DNA of 5,983 nucleotides from Clostridia bacterium (lineage in GTDB: Bacteria > Bacillota > Clostridia > Peptostreptococcales > Anaerovoracaceae): contig BNUG01000084.1 of NCBI GenBank assembly GCA_025997195.1, positions 1 through 5,983 of the forward strand. Reading direction: 5' to 3'. The translations under genes and the position numbers were made by a program. The notes under the pieces were generated by a model, which did not search any database, was not told where the DNA came from, and was given only the letters and a program-made list of their open reading frames with translations. Of the stretch, positions 1 to 4,677 are shown piece after piece (the stretch's first letter is position 1; the number at the start of each line of letters is the position of its first letter).

Positions 1-547
1 CCGATGCGTACTGGTAAAGAAACCGAAGCTGGGGATACAATGTTGACAGAAAGAGGATCATAACAGGAACCCCGTCCCAAGCCGTTTGAAATGTTATTGT
101 ATTTTCACCAATCCATTCCTGAAAAAAGGCTCCGAGTTTGGTTCCCCAGTATTCTGTGCACCACATTTTATAGCGCATCCAATCAAAGGTGCAAATTGCC
201 TCAAAGAAAGTCTGTCCGATTTCAAGCGTTCTTGGTTCGGCCTCCAAAAAGTGTTCGATGAAAATCTCCCGTGTCCCATAGGCGGAGAATTCATCCCGAG
301 CCAGCAACAAGTCTACAGACTCATAGTCCTCGTGCAATTTCGCATGCCAGACGGCCATCGAAATGATGGCGGTCATCCGATCGACACCGATATCTATCCG
401 AAGTTCCGCAAGCAATGGTACGATCTTGTCGAAATCAATGTATTCGTGTGCGCCTTCATCCGTAATCCCGCTGATATTTTCCCACATCTCCGCCAGCACA
501 GCGGGATCGCCTGATACCTCCAGCCGGTTTACCATTCTATCTGACAT
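1..547 (-). CDS. Api92-like / DUF1281-type ferredoxin-fold protein (3' end outside window)
   Basis: The reading frame starts at ATG 547-545 and stays open to the window edge, giving 182 residues. The start is fixed by AAAGGAG at 554-560, six bases upstream. The N-terminus MVNRLEVSGDP (residues 5-15) matches the opening 'NxLxVxGDP' of Api92-like proteins. Farther in, CTEYWGTKLGAF (130-141) matches the conserved 'WGTK' box, and NTITFQTAWDGVP (149-161) followed by FLSTLYPQLRF (166-176) matches the 'I-F-TAW--P' and 'LS--FP---F' segments. Proteins of this kind are found on plasmids, prophages and other accessory DNA; their biochemical role is not established, so none is assigned. No signal peptide or membrane segment is seen, so it is probably cytoplasmic. 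The family match is strong; the C-terminus cannot be judged because it lies outside the window. Confidence 0.85.
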   Translation of the reverse strand, partial: MSDRMVNRLEVSGDPAVLAEMWENISGITDEGAHEYIDFDKIVPLLAELRIDIGVDRMTAIISMAVWHAKLHEDYESVDLLLARDEFSAYGTREIFIEHFLEAEPRTLEIGQTFFEAICTFDWMRYKMWCTEYWGTKLGAFFQEWIGENTITFQTAWDGVPVMILFLSTLYPQLRFLYQYAS

Positions 548-553
548 TTTTGA

Positions 554-560
554 CTCCTTT
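554..560 (-). promoter_or_regulatory. Shine-Dalgarno site of the Api92-like gene, with a hairpin just upstream
   Basis: On the minus strand AAAGGAG lies six bases before the ATG at 547. Directly upstream, 563-576 forms a five-base-pair GCGCT/AGCGC hairpin with a four-base loop, ending two bases before the Shine-Dalgarno site. The hairpin could influence initiation, but it is short and this is only inference. Confidence 0.6.
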
Positions 561-726
561 CCGCGCTTACTAGCGCATCCTCTCATACCTGTAATACGTA
601 AAACTGCCTTTTTTGCTTGTCGCTTTCATCCCGGTATCGACACCGGCTGCGAACCTGATTTTCAAAGTACTGCTTGTTTGCGAAAAATTAGTTTACCGTT
701 ACTGTTCACACAGTATCTGAGAAGTG
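561..726. other. Intergenic region between the DraG remnant and the Api92-like gene
   Basis: These bases hold no convincing gene. They contain the short hairpin at 563-576 and a second inverted repeat at 631-646 (CCGGT, six-base loop, ACCGG). Neither is followed by a T run, so neither is a convincing terminator. The promoter of the Api92-like gene should lie here, but I found no clear -35/-10 pair. Confidence 0.4.
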
Positions 727-1140
727 TCAATGGCTTTGGGGAAGAAATTGCCTATTCTGAATTTCCGCTTTCGCCGGAAGTTCCCCCCCCCCCCAGTATT
801 CGTAAATAGCTTGATTGGCACATAGGCTTCTGCTAAATTTGTTGCACAGTACTTTGACCAAATCCAGATTCACGATTTCATTGATCCAGTGTTTGGAGAT
901 ACCGATGGCATCGTCATCCTGATAAAAAAGTCCCGCAAGCCCACCGGCTACCGCTGCAGTTGTATCTGTATCATTTCCAAGATTAACAGCCGTCAGAACC
1001 GTACCGGAATAATCACTGTTGTTCAGCAAACACCAAATTGCGGCTTCGAGTGTATCGACTACATAGCCCGCACTCTTTATTTCTGACGGAAGATAATGCC
1101 GAAATTCCCGGTCTTCGAGGCGCATCCAAAATAACATCAT
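727..1140 (-). pseudogene. C-terminal remnant of an ADP-ribosylglycohydrolase (DraG family)
   Basis: The 137 residues read from ATG 1140 carry the C-terminal signature of ADP-ribosylglycohydrolases. SAGYVVDTLEAAIWCLL (23-39) and GNDTDTTAAVAGGLAGLFY (55-73) include the aspartates that help bind the two metal ions in this family. These enzymes remove ADP-ribose from proteins or small molecules and are usually about 250-300 residues. The N-terminal half, with the 'GxxxGDxxG' and 'T-DDT' metal-binding segments, is absent: homology begins near RLEDREF, and no other frame upstream continues it. A good AGGAGG at 1147-1152 precedes ATG 1140, and an in-frame GTG at 1179 is also possible, so the fragment may still be translated. 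Alone it should be inactive as a hydrolase. The C-terminal tail, from about residue 116 (W, then a glycine run), is encoded by a 12-base G run and looks unrelated to the family. The family call is firm; calling it a pseudogene is inference from length. Confidence 0.8.
783..794. repeat. Homopolymer of 12 C (12 G on the coding strand)
   Basis: Twelve consecutive C residues lie inside the DraG-remnant frame, encoding a run of glycines near its C-terminus. Tracts this long are prone to slipped-strand changes. With 12 G the frame ends at 727. With 11 G it would read on for roughly 30 residues past the tract and end beyond 727. With 13 G it would stop within about 15 residues. Confidence 0.9.
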
Positions 1141-1146
1141 ATCCAA

Positions 1147-1152
1147 CCTCCT
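1147..1152 (-). promoter_or_regulatory. Shine-Dalgarno-like AGGAGG before ATG 1140
   Basis: AGGAGG on the minus strand lies six bases before two tandem ATG codons at 1140-1135. It makes ATG 1140 a better start for the DraG remnant than the upstream GTG at 1179. It may have arisen by chance within the former coding sequence. Confidence 0.5.
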
Positions 1153-1238
1153 GCATTTTATTGACAACACTTTGCGCACACCTCCAGAGATCTGTCAACG
1201 GGGGATTACGCTCCGCGTCTTGTATTGAACCACAACTG

Positions 1239-1559
1239 TTACACTCCCCCTAGCGGCATTATATAGATTCGATTATCATGACCAAACGGACGAGGCATTT
1301 CGGAGGGTTCATTTTTTACAATATGCTTTAACCGGGTTTCCATCTCAGTTTTTGAATAGTGGACTATTGGTGCAAGCCAATACTTCCACCACCACTCATT
1401 AGGATCGTGCTTATTGATATCAAATTTCATGTGATTCACTTTCCCTATGACAATCAATGCCACGCATAGAGTCAACGCGATCCACCCCAACATGGATTTT
1501 TGTTTGCGTAGATCCGCTATCGCGATATTTAAGTGCATAGTATTTAAATTTACATTCAT
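1239..1559 (-). CDS. Small single-pass membrane protein, function unknown
   Basis: The 106-residue protein starts at ATG 1559 and ends at TAA/TGA-type stop next to 1239. A basic N-terminal segment (ADLRKQK, 15-21) is followed by a hydrophobic stretch, SMLGWIALTLCVALIVIGKV (22-41), long enough to cross the membrane once. By the positive-inside rule the short N-terminus would be cytoplasmic. The rest (42-106) is polar and charged, with an unusual aromatic cluster NEWWWKYWLAP (54-64). Purine-rich AAGGA and AGGA lie upstream (within about 1561-1574), acceptable but not ideal as a ribosome site. I do not recognise a family. The shape resembles small accessory proteins of conjugation or secretion loci, but there is no supporting context. 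It lies between the charged small gene and the DraG remnant in the same orientation, and could be intact or a truncated N-terminal piece. Confidence 0.55.
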   Translation of the reverse strand: MNVNLNTMHLNIAIADLRKQKSMLGWIALTLCVALIVIGKVNHMKFDINKHDPNEWWWKYWLAPIVHYSKTEMETRLKHIVKNEPSEMPRPFGHDNRIYIMPLGGV

Positions 1560-1622
1560 GGTTTCCTATTCCTTGTATTCCTTCAAAATACCCGCAAGCT
1601 TAGCAAGTTACCGCATTCACAG

Positions 1623-1655
1623 AAACAGGATGACCTTTTTATTGTCATCCTGTTT
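1623..1655 (-). terminator. Hairpin behind the small charged-protein gene, probable terminator
   Basis: A perfect 12-base-pair stem (1623-1634 with 1644-1655) encloses a nine-base loop. It starts 26 bases beyond the stop codon of the gene ending at 1681 and lies before the next gene's start at 1559. On the minus strand the stem ends in TTT with T-rich sequence after it; on the plus strand it ends in TTTTT. It could therefore work in both directions. Position and symmetry are clear; activity is inferred. Confidence 0.65.
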
Positions 1656-1680
1656 TTGTAGGGGACGGAATCGGATCCGA

Positions 1681-1851
1681 TCAGCGCTTTTGGCTTGTTT
1701 CGGAAAGTTTGCGGCGGCGTTCCGCATCAAGCGCGCGTCGGTGCTCTTCTTCTCTTTTTTTGCGTTCCGCTTCCTCTTGTCTCCGATAGTCCTCTGCTTG
1801 CCGAATTATCGCGCTATCCGGCGTCTGGGTTGCTGGTGGGATGAATGCCAT
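1681..1851 (-). CDS. Small highly charged, probably helical protein (56 residues), unknown function
   Basis: ATG 1851 is chosen because AAAGGAG at 1861-1867 lies nine bases upstream. The frame remains open farther upstream only into the insertion-sequence end, which is not genuine coding sequence. The protein begins with a short neutral part (MAFIPPATQTPDSAI) followed from about residue 16 by an uninterrupted run rich in Arg, Glu, Lys and Gln (QAEDYRRQEEAERKKREEEH...). This is typical of a long charged helix or coiled coil. There is no signal peptide or membrane segment. No family is recognised. An insertion sequence lies only about 36-48 bases upstream of the start, so the native promoter has probably been separated from the gene, and a strong hairpin follows it. 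It could be a genuine small gene or the start of a longer gene now shortened. Confidence 0.6.
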   Translation of the reverse strand: MAFIPPATQTPDSAIIRQAEDYRRQEEAERKKREEEHRRALDAERRRKLSETSQKR

Positions 1852-1860
1852 AGTATTGAT

Positions 1861-1867
1861 CTCCTTT
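1861..1867 (-). promoter_or_regulatory. Shine-Dalgarno site that decides the start of the small charged-protein gene
   Basis: AAAGGAG on the minus strand lies nine bases before ATG 1851. It excludes the longer reading that would begin inside the insertion-sequence end near 1983. Confidence 0.75.
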
Positions 1868-1898
1868 CCGATATGATAAAACAGTGTTGAAAATGATA

Positions 1899-1990
1899 AC
1901 CACCACTTCAAGTGGTGGTATCCTCGAACCCTGTAAGGGTTCTTACTCGCTACGCCTAAAGGCGTTGGTTTCGCAAGTACCACCGCTTGC
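1899..1990 (-). repeat. Right-end (3') hairpin cluster of the IS200-type element
   Basis: Four inverted repeats are packed behind the transposase stop. At 1899-1919 there is a perfect 21-base palindrome with a single-base centre. At 1926-1942, GAACCC pairs with GGGTTC. At 1952-1965, ACGCCT pairs with AGGCGT. At 1973-1990, GCAAG pairs with CTTGC. The outermost palindrome is the best candidate for the end structure recognised by the transposase; the inner ones could act as a terminator or protect against read-through. Confidence 0.75.
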
Positions 1991-2401
1991 CTACTGCTCG
2001 TCTTCTATCTGATCGGCGTTCTCCTGGTTCTTGATGTACCTGCGGATTTGTTCTTCATTCCTGCCTACGGTATCCACATAGTACCCTCGCGCCCAAAAGT
2101 GCCGGTTGCCCTGTTTCATTGCCGGGTGCAAGTCAAATATCATCAGCGCACTTTTGCCTTTCAGATATCCCATAAATTCCGACACGCTCATCCTTGGCGG
2201 CACTTTCACGCACATATGCACATGATCGGAACTTACGGCACCCTCCAATATTTCTATCTGTTTGTACTCGCACAGTTTCCTGAGTATTTCGAGCACGTCC
2301 TTCCGTATCTGTCCGTACAGTTTCTTTCGCCTGTACTTTGGTATGAACACGATGTGGTAGATACAATTCCATTTCGTGTGTGCTAAACTTGATGTACCCA
2401 T
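1991..2401 (-). CDS. tnpA: IS200-type Y1 transposase TnpA (HUH single-strand transposase)
   Basis: This complete 136-residue protein is a normal length for IS200/IS605 TnpA. It cuts and rejoins single-stranded DNA at the element ends, working as a dimer through a tyrosine-DNA link. The metal-binding HUH motif is visible as SSDHVHM, with H60 and H62. The catalytic tyrosine and its glutamine partner are Y122 and Q126 in RRYIKNQ, matching the Y127/Q131 arrangement known from IS608. Other family blocks are WNCIYHIVFIPKYRRK (11-26) at the N-terminus and HFWARGYYVDTVGRNEEQI (101-119). The start at 2401 follows AAGGAGG at 2409-2415, seven bases away. All catalytic residues are present and the frame is unbroken, so the enzyme is probably active. 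No TnpB follows. Confidence 0.95.
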   Translation of the reverse strand: MGTSSLAHTKWNCIYHIVFIPKYRRKKLYGQIRKDVLEILRKLCEYKQIEILEGAVSSDHVHMCVKVPPRMSVSEFMGYLKGKSALMIFDLHPAMKQGNRHFWARGYYVDTVGRNEEQIRRYIKNQENADQIEDEQ

Positions 2402-2408
2402 TCGGGTC

Positions 2409-2450
2409 CCTCCTTTTTGCTCGTTGCAATGGCTTGCGAAACCTTTGCAA
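2409..2450 (-). promoter_or_regulatory. tnpA leader: strong Shine-Dalgarno site preceded by a hairpin
   Basis: AAGGAGG at 2409-2415 lies seven bases before the transposase ATG. Upstream, TTGCAA at 2424-2429 pairs with 2445-2450, extended by two more pairs past one mismatch. In addition, 2433-2443 on the plus strand is the exact reverse complement of 1967-1977 in the 3' end of the element. IS200 transposases are known to be held at low expression by leader structures and an antisense RNA; whether this leader does so is inference. Confidence 0.5.
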
Positions 2451-2502
2451 TTTTACCAAATCGGAGGGTTACTTTTTGTAACGCTTCTGCTTATTCCGTT
2501 CT

Positions 2503-2519
2503 CCCCACCATAGGTGGGG
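2503..2519 (-). repeat. Left-end (5') hairpin of the IS200-type element
   Basis: CCCCACC at 2503-2509 pairs with GGTGGGG at 2513-2519 around a three-base loop. The seven-base-pair GC-rich stem lies about 100 bases upstream of the transposase start, where the left-end hairpin bound by TnpA is expected. Confidence 0.75.
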
Positions 2520-2537
2520 GTTTAATGTATGTCGTAA

Positions 2538-2768
2538 TTAACAACTGAGAATTCTCCCTATGCGGACTTGGCGATATTCCAAAATGCTGCATTGTATCGG
2601 GACAACTTCGAAAATTATATTGGCAGCAAGGAAGACGTTGAGAAATATAGGAATCAACCTCTTGAAATAGACGCGAACAACTATGCGGTCGATAGGATCG
2701 GCGCTTACTATATGACAATGCTGAATTTCGATACGGAAGGAAATTTGATATGTGTGCAATGCCGGTGA
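2538..2768 (+). pseudogene. Unrecognised reading-frame remnant next to the insertion sequence
   Basis: An open frame runs from just after a TAA at 2535-2537 to TGA at 2766-2768, up to 76 codons. The only early start codon is TTG 2568, and no Shine-Dalgarno site precedes it. The translation looks like genuine protein (ADLAIFQNAALYRDNF, then NYIGSKEDVEKYRNQPLEID, then DRIGAYYMTMLNFDTEGNL), with balanced composition and no long low-complexity run. I do not recognise the family. It lies in the same phase as the later PcfJ-like segment from 2892 onward but is separated from it by stops, and the segment between them (2750-2890) is read in another phase. It may be the upstream part of the same broken gene, or a separate gene whose 5' end was lost near the insertion sequence. 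Confidence 0.45.
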
Positions 2769-3197
2769 CAATGATACAAAACATCATATCCCGGGATGAG
2801 GCGCATGTCATTCGGTTTGAAGATATCATAGACGGGCATATCCTCTTTCGGGAAAAGGTGAACCTGTCGATAGACGCGGCCCTGTACGCTGGGGGATTAC
2901 CGCATCATGCTTCCCCGCTCGATGGAGATGCTCGTAGGCGCCGCCGCGACGCTGCAAAACTGCCTGCGTGACTATCGTATGAACGTACTGTTCGGAAATT
3001 CGCTGATTTATCTGTTTCTGAAAAACGGAATCTCGGTTGCGGCAGTCGAAATCAACAAAACTACGAAAAAAGTCCTGCAGGCGTACGGAAAGAAAAATAC
3101 GCAGATCGAAGAGGACGACGAGTTGGCACAGGTATTTAACGCATGGGCAGTCGCACAAAAACTTATTACGGATTCAAAGAATCCAGAATCTCTCTAA
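2750..3197 (+). pseudogene. PcfJ-like protein, frameshifted and probably N-terminally truncated
   Basis: The first part, from ATG 2750 (GGAAGG at 2735-2740 upstream), reads MIQNIISRDEAHVIRFEDI and ILFREKVNLSIDAALYAG. Removing one G from the five-G run at 2891-2895 joins this in frame to DYRIMLPRSMEMLVGAAATLQNCLRDY and on to the TAA at 3195. The joined segment matches the pattern of PcfJ-like proteins of plasmids and integrative elements: 'YRI-LP-S---L---A--L-NC---Y', then a strand segment (SLIYLFLKNGISVAAVEIN), then VLQAYGKKNTQI. The function of PcfJ-like proteins is not established. Full-length relatives are usually several hundred residues, whereas only about 150 remain here. An independent start at ATG 2907 is possible but has no clear ribosome site. 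The frame ends 17 bases before the metallopeptidase gene, suggesting a shared transcript. The family match is moderate; the frameshift is clear if the homology is right. Confidence 0.6.
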
Positions 3198-3200
3198 GAG

Positions 3201-3206
3201 AAAGGA
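3201..3206 (+). promoter_or_regulatory. Shine-Dalgarno site that decides the metallopeptidase start
   Basis: AAAGGA lies eight bases before ATG 3215. The longer reading from 3143 would overlap the PcfJ-like frame and has no ribosome site, so ATG 3215 is preferred. Confidence 0.7.
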
Positions 3207-3214
3207 ACCGCTCC

Positions 3215-3937
3215 ATGACGAATAGCACGAAAATCGAGTACAAACTCGTTCGAACGAATCGGAAGTCTCTTTCAATCCGAATCACTCCGCAAGGGCTGGA
3301 GGCGCGCGCGCCCATGCACATGTCCGTGGCCGAGATCGAAAAATTTATATACAGCAAGCGATCCTGGATCGAGAAACATCTCAGAGGAGAAGCGCCGGAG
3401 CACCGCCGGGCGTCACGGCTCGACTTCAAACCCGGGTACGGAGACACGGTACTCTTTCGCGGACGCGAATGCGAGATCCTGGCATCTGCGGCTATGAATA
3501 CAGGAAGGCCCAATCGATACAAGGGGGAATACAAGGACGGTGTCTTTCTGATCGGGGAAGACCTCAAAGCGCGGGAAATCCGATTCATCCTGTCCTGGAT
3601 CTACAAACGGGAAGCCTCCAAATATATTCCGGACCGTGTCAAGCACTTTCAAAGTCTGATGAAGCTGTCGCCCGACAGCGTACAGATCACATCCGCATTC
3701 GGACGCTGGGGCAGCTGCAGCGCGAAGAAGCGTCTGCATTTTGCATGGATGCTCATGATGGCAGACGACGACGCCATCGATGCTGTCGTCGTACACGAAC
3801 TCTCCCATATGATCGAGGCCAATCATTCGTCGGCTTTTTACGCTGTCGTCCGCAAGTATTATCCTGACTATGATGCGCAGCACAAGAAGATGAAACCGCT
3901 TGGACGCCGGATCGATCAGGAACATTGGAAGTCGTGA
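3215..3937 (+). CDS. YgjP-like (COG1451, DUF45) zinc metallopeptidase
   Basis: This intact 240-residue protein is the usual length for the family. The zinc site is visible as VVVHELSHMIEANHSSAFYAVV: H194 and H198 of HExxH with E195 as catalytic base, and H204 as the probable third ligand. The preceding block ITSAFGRWGSCSAKKRLHFAW (158-178) is the other hallmark of YgjP-like proteins. The N-terminal part, from KIEYKLVRTNRKSLSIRITPQG (6-27) through FIYSKRSWIEKHL (44-56), is the usual beta-rich lead-in with a helix. No signal peptide or membrane segment is seen, so it is probably cytoplasmic. Proteins of this family often accompany type I restriction or other accessory genes; their natural substrates are poorly known. 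Here it follows the PcfJ-like frame by 17 bases and is probably co-transcribed with it. The next gene is convergent. Nothing suggests that it is broken. Confidence 0.92.
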   Translation: MTNSTKIEYKLVRTNRKSLSIRITPQGLEARAPMHMSVAEIEKFIYSKRSWIEKHLRGEAPEHRRASRLDFKPGYGDTVLFRGRECEILASAAMNTGRPNRYKGEYKDGVFLIGEDLKAREIRFILSWIYKREASKYIPDRVKHFQSLMKLSPDSVQITSAFGRWGSCSAKKRLHFAWMLMMADDDAIDAVVVHELSHMIEANHSSAFYAVVRKYYPDYDAQHKKMKPLGRRIDQEHWKS

Positions 3938-3984
3938 TGTGCGAGGCGTGGACTCGCGGGAATAGTCCGACCAGGGAGAATTGA

Positions 3985-4677
3985 TCAAACTTGTTCAATT
4001 ACGGCTTCATGCACTCTTGTATCTTTGTTTGGGATGAATACCTCTGTCGTGTTTTGGTCGTAACCTAAATATCCAAGATGAACCAGCAAAGTCAGCACGT
4101 CTTCATAGCCCGCAAATGTCACCATATCATTGCTGTATTTTGTGATATTGATTTTCCGGCGATCCCCGGCAAGCATTGCGACAATCGCATCCCTGAGTCC
4201 ATCATAGTTCATATCGATGTAAATTTTCAGAGCCTCGTAGGTCTCGGTCTGTGTCCGGTACCCGGCATATCTGCGCCGCATCAGTGCCGTCACGACCGAC
4301 CGGGGACTGTATATCGCAATTTCTTCATCCCGGCAGGACAATTGGTAGCCGTTGTACCAACTCTCCATGTCCGCAAGATCCATACCATATTGCAAACAAA
4401 GCGAGTGTACTTCATCTTGTGTGAATCCTGTATAGGATGCGAGAGAAGATTGGTCCACCATCGAAAATTCATCGAACATATTCAGTGCCGAATGTGTTCC
4501 GTATTTCTTGATGGGGAGGATTCCCGTCATATAGGCAAGGGCTATGTATTCCTTATCTTTCAGCCAGCCGCGAAGAAAATTCAGATACTCTTCCTGTAAG
4601 TTTTTTGTACGGTTCACCGGGAATGGATCCCGGATCAGATCCGGGATGACAAAAAACCGGCGAACCTCACACGACAA
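3985..4677 (-). pseudogene. Middle fragment of an AAA-ATPase / PD-(D/E)XK nuclease-family protein
   Basis: Residues from about 26 to 219 match the central part of the abundant 'predicted AAA-ATPase' family. EYIALAYMTGILPIKKYGTH (43-62) is followed by LNMFDEFSMVDQ (65-76), GFTQDEVHSLC (84-94), YSPRSVV (123-129), TYEALKIYIDMNYDGLRDAI (146-165) and DVLTLLVHLGYLGYD (193-207), then VFIPNKD. Complete members are about 500-600 residues, with an N-terminal Walker A/B ATPase part and a C-terminal PD-(D/E)XK-like nuclease part. Both are missing, so no activity is expected. The first 25 residues (including VIPDLIRDPFP) are not family sequence: they are the translation of the palindromic repeat at 4627-4647 and its flank. 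The TTG start at 4677 is used only because the frame opens there; a GAGGT eight bases upstream is probably chance. It lies 11 bases behind the GNAT gene in the same direction and faces the metallopeptidase gene. Confidence 0.85.
4600..4657. repeat. Nested palindromic repeat at the AAA-ATPase breakpoint
   Basis: A perfect 21-base palindrome with a single central base occupies 4627-4647 (half-sites ATCCCGGATC and GATCCGGGAT). It is nested inside a second nine-base inverted repeat, GTTTTTTGT at 4600-4608 and ACAAAAAAC at 4649-4657. One minus-strand frame reads VIPDLIRDP, a peptide I recognise as a recurrent translation of dispersed palindromic repeats in many bacterial genomes (recollection, not a search). 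It lies exactly where homology to the AAA-ATPase family stops. Confidence 0.8.

Larger units (their letters stand above)
1887..2533 (-). mobile_element. IS200-type insertion sequence (IS200/IS605 family), apparently complete
   Basis: The element carries a single Y1 HUH transposase and no accessory TnpB gene, which is the IS200 arrangement. Instead of terminal inverted repeats it has subterminal hairpins, as expected for the family: one at 2503-2519 near the transposase 5' side and several between 1899 and 1990 on the 3' side. Exact ends cannot be read without an empty site. The limits given assume an IS608-like layout, with a TTAC-like cleavage target on the minus strand at 2537-2534 and TCAA at 1890-1887. 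They may be off by 10-15 bases. No target duplication is expected, because these elements move as single strands. The element lies directly upstream of the small charged-protein gene and has probably separated it from its former upstream region. Confidence 0.8.

Noticed and set aside
86..809. Two overlapping plus-strand frames (86-514 and 363-809)
   Set aside because: They run opposite the Api92-like gene and into the DraG remnant; the minus-strand proteins have family motifs and these do not.
1161..1190. Plus-strand TTGACA as a possible promoter -35
   Set aside because: No -10-like sequence is found 16-18 bases downstream, and no plus-strand gene follows.
1013..1198. Minus-strand frame in another phase over the start of the DraG remnant
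   Set aside because: It was tested as a possible frameshifted N-terminal continuation of the DraG protein, but its translation does not match the family.
1671..1680. Ten-base palindrome TCGGATCCGA next to the small-gene stop
   Set aside because: It is short, isolated, and has no partner site or nearby promoter; chance is the best explanation.
1681..1983. Longer reading of the small charged protein from 1983
   Set aside because: The extra 44 residues are a translation of the insertion-sequence end hairpins; the AAAGGAG at 1861-1867 supports ATG 1851.
1899..1990. Row of hairpins considered as a CRISPR or riboswitch
   Set aside because: The units differ in sequence and spacing and lie just behind an IS200 transposase, so they are the element's end structure.
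2048..2386. Plus-strand frame of 112 codons opposite the transposase
   Set aside because: It is a shadow of the intact HUH transposase and has no independent support.
3950..3968. GGACT/AGTCC inverted repeat between the convergent metallopeptidase and AAA-ATPase remnant
   Set aside because: The stem has only five pairs, a nine-base loop and no T run, so it is not a convincing terminator.
3413..3988. Long minus-strand frame (191 codons) opposite the metallopeptidase gene
   Set aside because: It is the antisense shadow of a clear zinc metallopeptidase and shows no domain or ribosome site of its own.
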